From NCBI RefSeq assembly GCF_016900045.1, contig NZ_JACSNP010000003.1, positions 62,001 to 126,000 of the forward strand: 64,000 nt of DNA, given 5' to 3'. Position numbers and translations under genes: made by a program. Source of the stretch: Fusobacterium mortiferum (lineage in GTDB: Bacteria > Fusobacteriota > Fusobacteriia > Fusobacteriales > Fusobacteriaceae). Each line of letters begins with the position of its first letter. Positions within the stretch are counted from its first letter, which is position 1. The notes below the pieces were generated by a model that saw only the letters and a program-made list of their open reading frames with translations, did not search any database and was not told the DNA's origin. This document shows, in pieces, positions 44,523 through 53,572 of this stretch.

Positions 44523-47500
44523 TTAAAATTTTACTGGTACAATTTTCGATATTCCTATCTCTTTATTCATAGTTACTCCAAAGATACTCTCTGACTCTCT
44601 CATAGTATCTTTATTGTGAGTAATTAAAATAAATTGAGATTTATCTGTGAACTCCTTTAATTTTCCTATTAACTTTCTAGTATTTTTTTCATCTAAAGCC
44701 GCTTCTATCTCATCTAGGAAAGTAAATGGACTTGGTTTAAACATAAATATCCCCATTATAAATGCAATAGCAACCATTGATTTTTCTCCACCAGAAAGTA
44801 GTGAGAGAGATTGTCTTTTCTTATTTTTAAACTTAACAAATATCTCTACTCCACACTCATCAAAATTATCTGGATTATTTAGTATCAATTTTCCTTCTGC
44901 GTTATTTATAGTTTCCATACACATTTTATTAAAGTTTTCATCTATAGCTTTATATGCTGTAAAAAATCTACTATGTATAGTTTCATCAATCTCTTTTATA
45001 AGTTCTAAAAGTACATTTTTTCCCTTTGTTAAGTCCTCTCTTTGAGTTGCTAAAAAGTTATATTTCTCATTTAACTCTTTAAACTCTTCAATAGCAAGTA
45101 AATTCACTGCTTGGAAATTTTTTAATCTACTATCTAATGTTTTAAATCTCTCTTTACTCTCTTTTAAATTCTCCACTTCAATAGTAATTGCTTCTATCTC
45201 TTTAAGATTTTCTAAGCCCTCTTTTAATCTCTCTAGGTCCCCATTCAATCTTATAAGCAATTCATCAACTTTGTTTAAACTGTCTCTTTTATGTAAAAGA
45301 TAGCTCTCTACCTCTTTTCTCTTTTTAAGAAGTTCTCTCTCCTCAACTCCAAGCTCTTCGTTCAGTTTTTTCTTTTCAACAATCTCTATATTTTCACTTT
45401 CATATTTCTGAACTTTTTCATCTATCTCTTTTATTAAAGTTTGCTCTAAATTCTCTAGTTTTTCAATCTCTTTTTGTAAGAAAGATATCTTTTGAGTTAA
45501 CTCCTCTCTCTCAAAATTCAATATCTCAAAATCTTTTTTCTCTCTTTCTCTCTCTCTTTCTATTTGATTTACTCTATCTTGTACATTTAGATATACTATT
45601 TTCTTATCTGAAAATTCTGCTCTTTTTTGAGTTATAACTCCATTTATCTCCTGAGCTTTTACTATATCTCCCTCTTCCTCTTGTTTTAATTTTTCAACTA
45701 TTAAAACTATTTTTTCCATCTCATCATTAGAGGTATTTATTTTCTTTTCAAACTCTTCATTGTATTTTATCTCTTCCTCTAACTCTATCTTTATGGTTCT
45801 TATCTCTTTACTTATTCTCTCTACCTTAGCTCCATTATCCTCATAATACTCTTTGGCTACTCTTACCTGCTTTCTTAATTCCTCTTCTGCACTATCTATC
45901 TTATCAATCTCATTCTCAAAGTTTTCTAACTCTTTACTTAATCTATTTTGTTCCTCCACACCTTTTGAAATAACCTCTTTTAACTCTTCAACCTTTTCCT
46001 TTAGATGTTTAATCTCTCTTTTTCTTTCAAAAAGTTGGCTAGCTGTAGAGTTTCCTGAATCTCCCCCTGTAATTCTTCCTCTTGAGCTAAGTAATTCTCC
46101 ACCTAAGGTTACAACATTTCCAGAAAACATCGAATTTTTTATAATTTTTAAAGCTACATCCATATTTTCAACAACAAGTAGATTTCCAAGGATAAAATCC
46201 ACTACTATTTTATATCTCTCAGATGTTTCAACTAGCTCTGATGCAAGTCCAATTACTCCATCTATATTCAATTTGATATCTTTTTTGGCTCCTACTTTTA
46301 TTGTATCTAAAGCTAAGAAAGATGCTCTTCCTACTTTCTTCTCTTTCAATAAATTTATTGCCCTTTTAGCTACCTCACTTGTAGATACTATGATATCTTG
46401 AATATTTCCAGGTACTCCAGCTTCTACTGCTTTCATATATCTCTCTGGAATGTTTACAAGGGAGATAAATACTCCTTCAACTCCTTCAATTTTACTATTT
46501 AGTACCTCTTTTACCCCTTTAAAAAATCCCTCATTATTCTCTTCTAATCTAAGTAAGGCCTGTAGTTTTGATGAGTATCTCTTTTCATCATAATCTGAAG
46601 TTCTTATGATCTCAGAAAGCTTATTCATTCTTTGGCTTGATTTACTAATCTCTTGCTCTAAAAACTCCCCTCTTACCTTTATCTCTTCAAGATTTTTATT
46701 TTTTTCATCTAATGCTTTCTTTGACTTATCCCTCTCAGTTTCAGCATCGATCATCTTTTTATTAGTTATTTCTAACTCTTCTTTTAAAGAGTTTATTTTA
46801 TTACTACTTCCTTTTACCCTTCTATTAGAGTTTTCAATCTCGTTAATAAGCTTCATTCTTTCGATCTCTAACTCCATAACCTTTCTCTTCTTTATCTCTC
46901 TTGCAGTATTAAAATCCTCCCTTTCTTTCTCCAATTCCTTTATCTCTTTTTCAAAATCTTGGTTTTCCTTTGAAAGAGTCTCTATTTTTTCTGCTATTGC
47001 AGTAGCTTCTTTTTCTAATTCAGATAGAGCTTTTCTCTTCTCTTCAATCTTTATTTCTCCCTGTTTCAATCTATCCTCTCTATCAATTATATCTCTTTTA
47101 TAGCTAGAACATCTTTCACTAACCCTCACTTTTTCCTTTTCTTTCTCATCAATCTCCTGCTTTAGCTCTTGATTCTTATTTCCACTCTCTTCTATATAAG
47201 TTTTTAATTCAACTTTATTTTTATCTATCTCCTCTAATCTTAACTCTATACTTTTGAATTCACTTTGAAGTCCCTCTGTTTCTTTAACTAAGTTCTCTTT
47301 ATCTACACTATTCTTTTCTAACTCTTTATCTTTACTTTCATACTCACAAAGATATATCCCCTTAGCTAATGAATCTCTATTATCTTTTAGTTTTAAATAC
47401 TCCTGTGCTTTTTCAGCTTGTTTTTCTACTTTTTCTCTATTTTCTCCTACCTCTCTAAGTACTAAATCTATCTTTTCTAACTCTCCATCTACATTTTCAA

Positions 47501-48041
47501 GATTCTTTACTGCTTCATTTTTCTGTCCCTGGAATTTTTTTATCCCTGCTGCTTCCTCAATTATTCCCTTTATCTCTTTTGATGAAGAACCTATTATTCT
47601 CTCTACCTTTCCTTGTCCTATTACAGAGTATGCACTCTTTCCCACTCCTGTATCTAAGAAAAGATTTCCAATATCTTTTAATCTAGCTTTTGAATCATTA
47701 ATATAGTACTCGTTTTCTCCAGATGAATATAACTTTCTAGTTATTTTTACCTCTTCACTTTCAATTTGTAAAAAAGAATCTCCATTATCTATATACAATG
47801 AAACCTCAGCAAAACTCATTGCCTTTTTATCTTTTCCTCCAGAAAATATTATATCCGCACTCTCTTTAGCTCTAATATTTTTATATGATTGCTCTCCTAA
47901 TACCCAAAGTACAGCATCTAGTATGTTAGATTTTCCACTTCCATTTGGTCCCACTATCGAAGTTAATCCTCTATTAAACTCTATATATACTCTCTCTCCA
48001 AAAGACTTAAAACCAAAAATCTCAACTGCCTTTAAAAACAT
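44523..48041 (-). CDS. smc: Chromosome segregation protein SMC
   Basis: A 1172-residue condensin ATPase. The N-terminal Walker A is GPNGSGKSNILDAV (near 32). Long coiled coils flank the hinge (about 500-650: VEAGVPGNIQDIIVSTSEVA and TLGGELLSSRGRITGGDSG). At the C-terminus are the ABC signature SLLSGGEKSM and Walker B FTFLDEIEAALDEKN. The length is normal. ScpA and ScpB are not in the window. It follows the Cys-rich winged-helix gene by 54 bases, with GGAGG, and probably shares its promoter. Antisense open frames here are artefacts of coiled-coil codon bias. Confidence 0.97.
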   Translation of the reverse strand: MFLKAVEIFGFKSFGERVYIEFNRGLTSIVGPNGSGKSNILDAVLWVLGEQSYKNIRAKESADIIFSGGKDKKAMSFAEVSLYIDNGDSFLQIESEEVKITRKLYSSGENEYYINDSKARLKDIGNLFLDTGVGKSAYSVIGQGKVERIIGSSSKEIKGIIEEAAGIKKFQGQKNEAVKNLENVDGELEKIDLVLREVGENREKVEKQAEKAQEYLKLKDNRDSLAKGIYLCEYESKDKELEKNSVDKENLVKETEGLQSEFKSIELRLEEIDKNKVELKTYIEESGNKNQELKQEIDEKEKEKVRVSERCSSYKRDIIDREDRLKQGEIKIEEKRKALSELEKEATAIAEKIETLSKENQDFEKEIKELEKEREDFNTAREIKKRKVMELEIERMKLINEIENSNRRVKGSSNKINSLKEELEITNKKMIDAETERDKSKKALDEKNKNLEEIKVRGEFLEQEISKSSQRMNKLSEIIRTSDYDEKRYSSKLQALLRLEENNEGFFKGVKEVLNSKIEGVEGVFISLVNIPERYMKAVEAGVPGNIQDIIVSTSEVAKRAINLLKEKKVGRASFLALDTIKVGAKKDIKLNIDGVIGLASELVETSERYKIVVDFILGNLLVVENMDVALKIIKNSMFSGNVVTLGGELLSSRGRITGGDSGNSTASQLFERKREIKHLKEKVEELKEVISKGVEEQNRLSKELENFENEIDKIDSAEEELRKQVRVAKEYYEDNGAKVERISKEIRTIKIELEEEIKYNEEFEKKINTSNDEMEKIVLIVEKLKQEEEGDIVKAQEINGVITQKRAEFSDKKIVYLNVQDRVNQIEREREREKKDFEILNFEREELTQKISFLQKEIEKLENLEQTLIKEIDEKVQKYESENIEIVEKKKLNEELGVEERELLKKRKEVESYLLHKRDSLNKVDELLIRLNGDLERLKEGLENLKEIEAITIEVENLKESKERFKTLDSRLKNFQAVNLLAIEEFKELNEKYNFLATQREDLTKGKNVLLELIKEIDETIHSRFFTAYKAIDENFNKMCMETINNAEGKLILNNPDNFDECGVEIFVKFKNKKRQSLSLLSGGEKSMVAIAFIMGIFMFKPSPFTFLDEIEAALDEKNTRKLIGKLKEFTDKSQFILITHNKDTMRESESIFGVTMNKEIGISKIVPVKF

Positions 48042-48095
48042 TTCTCCTCCTAGTAATTTTTAATACCTTCTTCTCTTCTAACTATTTAAACTCTC

Positions 48096-48422
48096 TTACT
48101 CTTGAAATCTATCTATTGCTTTCCAAGTAATTACTTTTACATCTGAATACTCCTGTTTATTATTTGAGCAACACGCCCCACATGTTCCATCATTTTTAGA
48201 ACATTCTCCACAATTAGAACCTGAATGACAATCCTCCTGCTCTCTTTTTTTATACTCCTCATAACTCTCTAGGTACCCCTCTTTTAAAAGTCTTGTGTAT
48301 GACTCTTCTAACTCCTCATAAGTTATTCCTAAATTTTTAACTATTGCCAAATCACTGTAAACTCCAGCTGACAATAGGAACTTTATAACTTTTATATCTA
48401 TATCTTTTAACTCTTTACTCAT
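48096..48422 (-). CDS. Small winged-helix protein with Cys-rich tail (FeoC-like)
   Basis: A 108-residue protein. Residues 8-60 look like a winged helix-turn-helix (KVIKFLLSAGVYSDLAIVKN then EELEESYTRLLKEGYLESY). A six-cysteine cluster follows: Cys65, 71, 74, 81, 84 and 85 in CHSGSNCGECSKNDGTCGACC-type spacing (residues 65-85). FeoC of Fe(II) transport has a similar winged helix plus C-x(4-5)-C-x2-C-x(5-6)-C cluster that binds Fe-S or metal. No feoA or feoB gene is near. I do not claim orthology. It may be a metal- or redox-sensing regulator or an adaptor. It lies directly upstream of smc. Confidence 0.7.
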   Translation of the reverse strand: MSKELKDIDIKVIKFLLSAGVYSDLAIVKNLGITYEELEESYTRLLKEGYLESYEEYKKREQEDCHSGSNCGECSKNDGTCGACCSNNKQEYSDVKVITWKAIDRFQE

Positions 48423-48458
48423 CTCTATACTCCTCTTTATCTATCTTTAACATTAAAA

Positions 48459-48467
48459 ATTATAACA
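48459..48467 (-). promoter_or_regulatory. Extended -10 promoter of the winged-helix-smc pair
   Basis: The minus strand reads TGTTATAAT about 37 bases upstream of the winged-helix start codon. The -35 region is A/T-rich without a clear consensus. Confidence 0.5.
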
Positions 48468-48580
48468 CAGTTTTAATTTTTTTGTTATATAAATTAGATT
48501 ATAAGTTATATTCTCATAAAAAGAAAACTCTTTATATTTTATTTAAAATAAACAATCATAAAACTTACTGCAAATAAAAA

Positions 48581-48626
48581 GGAAAAAATTTACTCTAAAA
48601 ACTAAAGTAAGTTTTTTCCCTTTTTT
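48581..48626. terminator. Bidirectional terminator after the flavin reductase pair
   Basis: Arms GGAAAAAATTTACT and AGTAAGTTTTTTCC pair at 13 of 14 positions around an 11-base loop. T tracts follow in both directions. It ends the minus-strand pair at 48.7-49.7 kb. The other bases of the 275-base gap are A/T-rich and show nothing beyond the promoter noted at 48.46 kb. Confidence 0.75.
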
Positions 48627-48697
48627 ATAACTTTAAATTATTTTATTGTTTTAATTTTAATAAAATTTATATTACATAAAAATTGAGCTTGATAAAA

Positions 48698-49012
48698 TTA
48701 TAATTTAATTATTATATATCTTTTTCCCTTTACTGTAATATACTCCTCTTTCTTTTTATGAACCTTTTCAAACTTTCTATGTGTATATCTCTTTAGTTGC
48801 TTTGGTGGGTAATCCTTATGATATGCTCTGAACTCCATTAATCTAATTGTAGATTCTATCTCGCCTTTATCATCTGCTACTAAATAATCATCTGTTCCTA
48901 CAGTAAATAAAATATTATAGTAAATAGGGTCATTCTTTATCTGTTTAAAATTAAAATTTTTCTTAGTTTGTTCAACAATATATTGTCCTAAAGCATTTAA
49001 TCTATCTGACAT
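48698..49012 (-). CDS. Small unknown protein coupled to a flavin reductase
   Basis: A 104-residue basic protein that I do not recognise (starts MSDRLNALGQYIVEQ). It has a short acidic centre (VGTDDYLVADDKGEIES) and a Lys/Arg-rich C-terminal half ending KGKRYIIIKL. No signal peptide, membrane segment or metal motif is visible. Its start codon overlaps the stop codon of the flavin reductase (TAATG), so the two are translationally coupled and probably work together. Confidence 0.6.
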   Translation of the reverse strand: MSDRLNALGQYIVEQTKKNFNFKQIKNDPIYYNILFTVGTDDYLVADDKGEIESTIRLMEFRAYHKDYPPKQLKRYTHRKFEKVHKKKEEYITVKGKRYIIIKL

Positions 49013-49677
49013 TATCTTTTTCCTTTCTTTTTTGATTTTTCTGTTGATTTATTCTTTTTCTTTTTAGGTTTCACTTCTGTTTTAATTTCAGATTTTTTTC
49101 TTTCTACTGTTGCTTTTTTAGCTACTGAATATCCAAAACTTCCTATTGGTGTCTTTGGAACAGGAAAATACTCCCCATGAGAATAAGTTATAAGATTTGC
49201 CCATTCAAAATGGATTTTTCCATTTTCATCAATCAGTTTTTCATCTATATGTGAGCAAAGTACTTCTGCTATGAATAAGTCATGTGTTCCTAATGGAATT
49301 ATTGATTTTACTTTACACTCAATATTTACAGGACACTCATCTATATAGGGGCTATTTACCTCTTTTCCCTCTTTCATGGTGAATTTCATCTCACTTATTT
49401 TATCTACAACTCTTCCAGAACGAACTCCACAGAAATCAGTTTCTCTTGTTAATCTTCTAGTTGGAAGATTTATAGTAAACTCCATACTCTCTTTTATATA
49501 ATCATAAGATAATCTTTCTGGTCTTATTGAAATTGATAACATTGGTGGTTTTGTACACACTGTTCCAGTCCATGCAACAGTAAAAACATTGTCCTTTCCC
49601 TCACTATTTCTACTTGTTACCATAACTACTGGAACAGGATTTAAAACAACACTTCCTTTAAAATAATTTTTACTCAT
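49012..49677 (-). CDS. Flavin reductase / flavoredoxin family protein
   Basis: A 221-residue FMN-binding split-barrel protein. Family features are PVPVVMVTSRN, the NVFTVAWTGTVCTKPPMLSI core, INLPTRRL and DFCGVRSGR. A Lys-rich C-terminal extension (residues about 190-221, for example KPKKKKNKSTEKSKKK) is unusual for a small flavoprotein and could bind nucleic acid or acidic partners. Relatives reduce flavins or carry electrons (flavoredoxin). It has a coupled downstream gene. Confidence 0.85.
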   Translation of the reverse strand: MSKNYFKGSVVLNPVPVVMVTSRNSEGKDNVFTVAWTGTVCTKPPMLSISIRPERLSYDYIKESMEFTINLPTRRLTRETDFCGVRSGRVVDKISEMKFTMKEGKEVNSPYIDECPVNIECKVKSIIPLGTHDLFIAEVLCSHIDEKLIDENGKIHFEWANLITYSHGEYFPVPKTPIGSFGYSVAKKATVERKKSEIKTEVKPKKKKNKSTEKSKKKGKR

Positions 49678-49755
49678 ACTCTTAGCTCCTTTTTTTATTT
49701 CATTTAAAATTATAACATTTTTTCATAATTCTTACAATAATAATAAGCTATAGTA

Positions 49756-49784
49756 TTGATTAAATGTTGAACATGTGGTATACT
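49756..49784 (+). promoter_or_regulatory. minCDE promoter
   Basis: TTGATT, a 17-base spacer and TATACT with an extended TG (TGGTATACT) lie about 30 bases before minC. An overlapping alternative (TTGAAC with TATAAG, 17 bases apart) is about 11 bases further downstream. One of the two should drive minCDE. Confidence 0.65.
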
Positions 49785-49815
49785 CACTGTATAAGGATAA
49801 AAAAGGTGATACTTT

Positions 49816-50478
49816 ATGAGTAATTATGTCATTTTAAAAGGAAAAAAAGATAGATTATCCATTCACCTAAATAATGAAGTAGATTTTTTAGCTATAAGAG
49901 ATAGTTTAGTTGAAAAGATTAAAGAAGCTAGAAATTTCATCGGTCAAGGACAGATGGCTATTGAATTTACTAATAGAAAATTGAGTGAATTGGAAGAAAA
50001 TGTACTAATTGATCTAATAAAATCTAATAGTGATTTAAATATAACTTATGTATTTTCTGAACACAGTGAAGAGCCAGAAAAAATAAAATTTGTAAAAGCT
50101 ATTACTGAAGAGGGTTTTACAAAATTTTATAGAGGTACTCTACGTTCTGGAAATAAATTAGAGTATGATGGTAATATTGTAGTTATCGGAGATGTTAACC
50201 CCGGTGCCTTGATTAGAGCAAAGGGAAATGTCATTGTATTAGGATTTTTAAATGGTACTGTATATGCTGGTCAATCGGGAGATAGAGATGCTTTTGTTGG
50301 AGCTACTCATATGAATCCTGTTCAATTAGTAATTGGACACACAATCGCTGAGCCTATGCAAAAGAAAATCTTAGATACAAATAAGGTGGATAGAAAAAGT
50401 GGATTTAAAATAGCCTATATAAGTGGTAAAGAGATTAGAATCGAAGATTTTAGTACTCGTTTATCTAGTGATTATTAA
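49816..50478 (+). CDS. minC: Septum site-determining protein MinC
   Basis: A 220-residue inhibitor of FtsZ-ring assembly near poles. The N-terminal domain (residues 1-100, starts MSNYVILKGKKDRLSIH) is followed by the MinD-binding beta-helix domain with IVVIGDVNPGALIRAKGNVI and GTVYAGQSGDRDAFVGA. It heads a minC-minD-minE operon; the ribosome site is AAAAGGTG. A longer reading frame for minD begins within its end. Confidence 0.95.
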   Translation: MSNYVILKGKKDRLSIHLNNEVDFLAIRDSLVEKIKEARNFIGQGQMAIEFTNRKLSELEENVLIDLIKSNSDLNITYVFSEHSEEPEKIKFVKAITEEGFTKFYRGTLRSGNKLEYDGNIVVIGDVNPGALIRAKGNVIVLGFLNGTVYAGQSGDRDAFVGATHMNPVQLVIGHTIAEPMQKKILDTNKVDRKSGFKIAYISGKEIRIEDFSTRLSSDY

Positions 50479-50494
50479 GTTGGGAGTGAATAGT

Positions 50495-51286
50495 ATGGCA
50501 AAAGTAATAGTTATAACCTCTGGGAAAGGTGGAGTTGGAAAAACTACTACTACTTCTAATATAGGAGTAGGACTGGCTCTAAAAGGAAGAAAAGTTCTTC
50601 TTATAGATACAGATATTGGACTTAGAAATCTTGATGTTGTTATGGGATTAGAGAATAGAATTGTCTATGATTTAGTTGATGTTGTTGAAGAGAAGTGTAG
50701 AATAGCTCAAGCTCTTATAAAGGATAAAAGATGTGCTAATCTTTGCCTTTTACCAGCGGCACAAATAAGAGATAAGAATGATGTAAGCCCTGAACAAATG
50801 AAAAATCTAATTGAAAAATTAAGAAAGGATTTTGATTACATCTTAATTGACTGTCCAGCAGGAATAGAACAAGGATTTAAAAACGCAATAGCTGCTGCTG
50901 ATGAAGCAATAGTTGTAACAACTCCTGAGATATCTGCTGCTAGAGATGCGGATAGAATAATCGGATTACTAGAAGCAAATGAGATTAGAAATCCTAAGCT
51001 AATTGTTAACCGTATAAAAATGGATATGGTTAAAGCTGGAAATATGCTTAGTGTTGAAGATATGTTAGATATCTTAGCTATAGAATTAATTGGTGTTGTC
51101 CCTGATGATGAAAACATTGTAATATCTACTAACAAGGGAGAACCATTGGTATACAAAGGTGAATCTTTAGCTGCTCAAGCATATAAAAATATTGTTGAAA
51201 GAGTTGAGGGTAAAGAGGTTCCATTCCTAGATTTGGATGTAAAGTTAGGATTTTTTGATAAATTAAAAATGGTATTTAGTAAGTAG
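50495..51286 (+). CDS. minD: Septum site-determining ATPase MinD
   Basis: A 264-residue ParA/MinD ATPase that recruits MinC to the membrane. The deviant Walker A is [16 protein letters not shown], the Walker B/switch regions are [13 protein letters not shown] and [13 protein letters not shown], and [14 protein letters not shown] is a family motif. The C-terminal amphipathic membrane-targeting helix is [12 protein letters not shown]. The true start is [10 protein letters not shown], with GGGAGTG upstream. A longer in-frame ATG inside minC lacks MinD similarity and a ribosome site. Confidence 0.97.
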   Translation: MAKVIVITSGKGGVGKTTTTSNIGVGLALKGRKVLLIDTDIGLRNLDVVMGLENRIVYDLVDVVEEKCRIAQALIKDKRCANLCLLPAAQIRDKNDVSPEQMKNLIEKLRKDFDYILIDCPAGIEQGFKNAIAAADEAIVVTTPEISAARDADRIIGLLEANEIRNPKLIVNRIKMDMVKAGNMLSVEDMLDILAIELIGVVPDDENIVISTNKGEPLVYKGESLAAQAYKNIVERVEGKEVPFLDLDVKLGFFDKLKMVFSK

Positions 51287-51294
51287 GTGATCAG

Positions 51295-51555
51295 GTGAGT
51301 ATATTTAGTTTTTTTAACAAAGAAGAAAAATCTAAAGATGTTGCTAAAGATAGATTAAAACTTGTTCTTATCCATGATAGAGCAATGCTATCTTCTGGAA
51401 TGTTAGAGCAGATGAGAGATGATATAATTGCTGTTATCTCTAAGTATGTTGAAATTGACAAAGAAAGCTTAAATATAGAGATTGCTGAAAATCCAGACAA
51501 TACTAGAAGAACTACTCTAGTGGCTAATATTCCTCTAAAGCAAAAAAAATCATAA
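51295..51555 (+). CDS. minE: Cell division topological specificity factor MinE
   Basis: An 86-residue MinE. The N-terminal membrane-targeting part is [13 protein letters not shown], the MinD-contact region contains [20 protein letters not shown], and the dimerisation domain follows. The start is GTG, preceded by AGGTGATC, and the gene begins 8 bases after minD. With MinC and MinD it gives the full oscillator that places the division site. Confidence 0.95.
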   Translation: MSIFSFFNKEEKSKDVAKDRLKLVLIHDRAMLSSGMLEQMRDDIIAVISKYVEIDKESLNIEIAENPDNTRRTTLVANIPLKQKKS

Positions 51556-51600
51556 AAATAACGGTTTCATCTGTATTCAGAATGAGACCGTTATTTTTTT
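51555..51600. terminator. minCDE terminator, bidirectional
   Basis: A 16-base near-perfect stem (AAAATAACGGTTTCAT/ATGAGACCGTTATTTT, one G-U type mismatch) with inner CTG/CAG pairing is followed by seven Ts. It also has T-rich flank on the minus side, serving the convergent aminopeptidase gene. Confidence 0.9.
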
Positions 51601-51647
51601 GAGTATTAAACTCCCCTGCCAAGGAATTATATTATATCTCTTTTCTT

Positions 51648-52880
51648 TTAAAGAGTAAAGACAAAGTTTCCATTTTTCATAATAATTGTTTCTCTACCTT
51701 CTGAGTCTATACCAACTATCTCCATATCCTCAGTACCTATCATAAAATCTTCATGAGTTAAAGAGTTATTCATTCCTCTTTCTTTTAACTCCTCTTCACT
51801 CTGTCCCTCACTATTTTCTAAACATACAGGATAAGCTCCTCCAAAAGCTAAATGGCAAGAAGCGTTTTCATCAAATAGTGTATTATAAAATACTCTCTCC
51901 GACTTTGAAATTGGAGAATCATATTCAACTAAAGCAACCTCTCCTAAATATTTTGAATTTTCATCCATAGATAGAAGTTTTCCCAGTATCTCTTCTCCAA
52001 CCTCTGCTGAATAGTTAATAACCTCTCCATCTTTGAATGTTAAAGTAAATTTATCAATTACACTTCCACCATAGATTAAAGGCTTACTGCTCACAACTAC
52101 TCCATTCACTTTTTCTCTATGAGGCATAGTAAAAATCTCTTCAGTTGGAATGTTTGCAACAAATTCTACTCCAGCTTTAGATTTTTCTCCTCCACTTATC
52201 CATTTATGCCCCTCTGGAAGCCCTATCTCTAAATTTGTTCCCAAAGAGTTTCTATATATCAATTTAGCAAATCTTTTCTTATTTAGATAACCCATTCTAG
52301 CCTTTAAAGTATTTAGATGATTTTCCCATTCTAAAATTGGATTCTCCTTATCAGCTCTAACTATTTTTAAAATTAATTTCCACATCTCTGAAATAGCAAC
52401 TTCTGTACTTAATTCTGGAAATACTCTCTTTGCCCAAGCTTGTGTAGGAACAGAGATTACACACCATTGGTTACTATTTCCCATCACATTTTCATAATAC
52501 TCTTTAAGAGCTAAGCTTTTTGCTTTTTGAAATCTAGCTACTCTTGTTTTATCTACCTCTTTTAAAATATCCGGATCAGTAGCATATACACTTAAAAAAG
52601 CTGCTCCCTTTTTTCTATAATATTCCATTGATTCTTTTTGCCACTCTGGAAAAGTATCAAAAATATCCTCTGCTCCATATACATATTTATACTTTCCAAC
52701 CACTTCATCATTCCAATGAACTACAACTTCACTAGCTCCTAATTCATATGCTTGTTTTACCAATTTTCTTGTAAAATCATAAACTTCAACTGGTGAACTA
52801 ATAACTAAAATCTGTCCTTTTTGAATATTTATTCCCTTTTGAATAACTAACTCTACATATTTATCTATCTGTCTTTCCAT
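51648..52880 (-). CDS. M29-family aminopeptidase (AmpS/PepS)
   Basis: A 410-residue thermophilic-type metallo-aminopeptidase. Metal-ligand-bearing segments are GEVALVEYDSPISKS, CHLAFGGAYPVCLE and NSLTHEDFMIGTEDMEIVG. The length fits the family. It probably trims N-terminal residues from cytoplasmic peptides in an amino-acid-fermenting organism; substrate range is not known. It ends near the minCDE terminator, and GAGGAGAG precedes its start. Confidence 0.92.
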   Translation of the reverse strand: MERQIDKYVELVIQKGINIQKGQILVISSPVEVYDFTRKLVKQAYELGASEVVVHWNDEVVGKYKYVYGAEDIFDTFPEWQKESMEYYRKKGAAFLSVYATDPDILKEVDKTRVARFQKAKSLALKEYYENVMGNSNQWCVISVPTQAWAKRVFPELSTEVAISEMWKLILKIVRADKENPILEWENHLNTLKARMGYLNKKRFAKLIYRNSLGTNLEIGLPEGHKWISGGEKSKAGVEFVANIPTEEIFTMPHREKVNGVVVSSKPLIYGGSVIDKFTLTFKDGEVINYSAEVGEEILGKLLSMDENSKYLGEVALVEYDSPISKSERVFYNTLFDENASCHLAFGGAYPVCLENSEGQSEEELKERGMNNSLTHEDFMIGTEDMEIVGIDSEGRETIIMKNGNFVFTL

Positions 52881-52899
52881 GATACTCTCCTCTATATAA

Positions 52900-53538
52900 T
52901 TATGCTCTAAATACTCCTTTAGATATAAAATTGTTTATATACTTTGCTGTACCCATTTTCTTATGAATTTCATCATGTATTAAAGGTAATTTTAATGTTG
53001 CCTTTGCTCCATCATATAGGCACTCTTTGTAATTTACAATTCCATCACTGTACTCTCCTAACCATCTTGAAAAAATTCCATGAGGTTCTGTACCTATAAT
53101 TATACCTACCTCTATTGAATCATCTAATTTAAAAGTACTTTTTTTATTTAAAACATGTAAAGGTTTAAATATCTTATCTAAAATAGGAAATACTCTTTTT
53201 AATCTTCTGTGAATAACCGAATCTCTAAGAGGAGCTGATATCAAGATAACTTTGTCAACTATACCTTTTACCTCTTCATCTCTTAAAGTTCTCTCTATTA
53301 ACTTTCCTCCAAGCCCATATCCTATTAGAATTATCTCTTCTTTTTCATTTAAACCACCATACTTTAAATCTAAAAGAAAATCTTTTAGCATACTTACTGA
53401 GTATTTTATATCTGGAAATGTTAAAGGAAAATTTAAATTTTCAACTTTATATCCTAATAGCTCTAAATTTTCTTGGAGAGGTCTCATATCTCTATAACTT
53501 TTATTAAATCCATGTATTAAAACAACTCTAAAACTCAT
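52900..53538 (-). CDS. Alpha/beta-hydrolase-fold protein lacking the Ser nucleophile
   Basis: A 212-residue protein with the fold start RVVLIHGFNKSYRDM and a strand-turn-helix IILIGYGLGGKLIERTL. In active hydrolases the turn reads G-x-S-x-G (GHSMGG); here it is G-Y-G-L-G, with Gly75 in place of serine. A C-terminal His remains (PLIHDEIHKK, His188) and an Asp candidate (SDGIV). It is therefore probably not a serine hydrolase, or it uses another chemistry. It is 20 bases upstream of the aminopeptidase gene in the same direction. Confidence 0.75.
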   Translation of the reverse strand: MSFRVVLIHGFNKSYRDMRPLQENLELLGYKVENLNFPLTFPDIKYSVSMLKDFLLDLKYGGLNEKEEIILIGYGLGGKLIERTLRDEEVKGIVDKVILISAPLRDSVIHRRLKRVFPILDKIFKPLHVLNKKSTFKLDDSIEVGIIIGTEPHGIFSRWLGEYSDGIVNYKECLYDGAKATLKLPLIHDEIHKKMGTAKYINNFISKGVFRA

Positions 53539-53572
53539 CTGACTATATTCTCTCTCCTCTCTATTACTATTA

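Noticed and set aside
45853-46401. Long open frame on the plus strand (182 codons) inside smc, plus others at 44647-45045 and 46606-47103
   Set aside because: They are antisense to smc coiled coil, with Ser/Phe/Leu-rich translation, no ribosome site and no family resemblance. This is a by-product of Glu/Lys codon bias.
50423-50494. Longer minD beginning inside minC
   Set aside because: The extra 24 residues do not resemble MinD. The internal ATG has the ribosome site and starts the family sequence.
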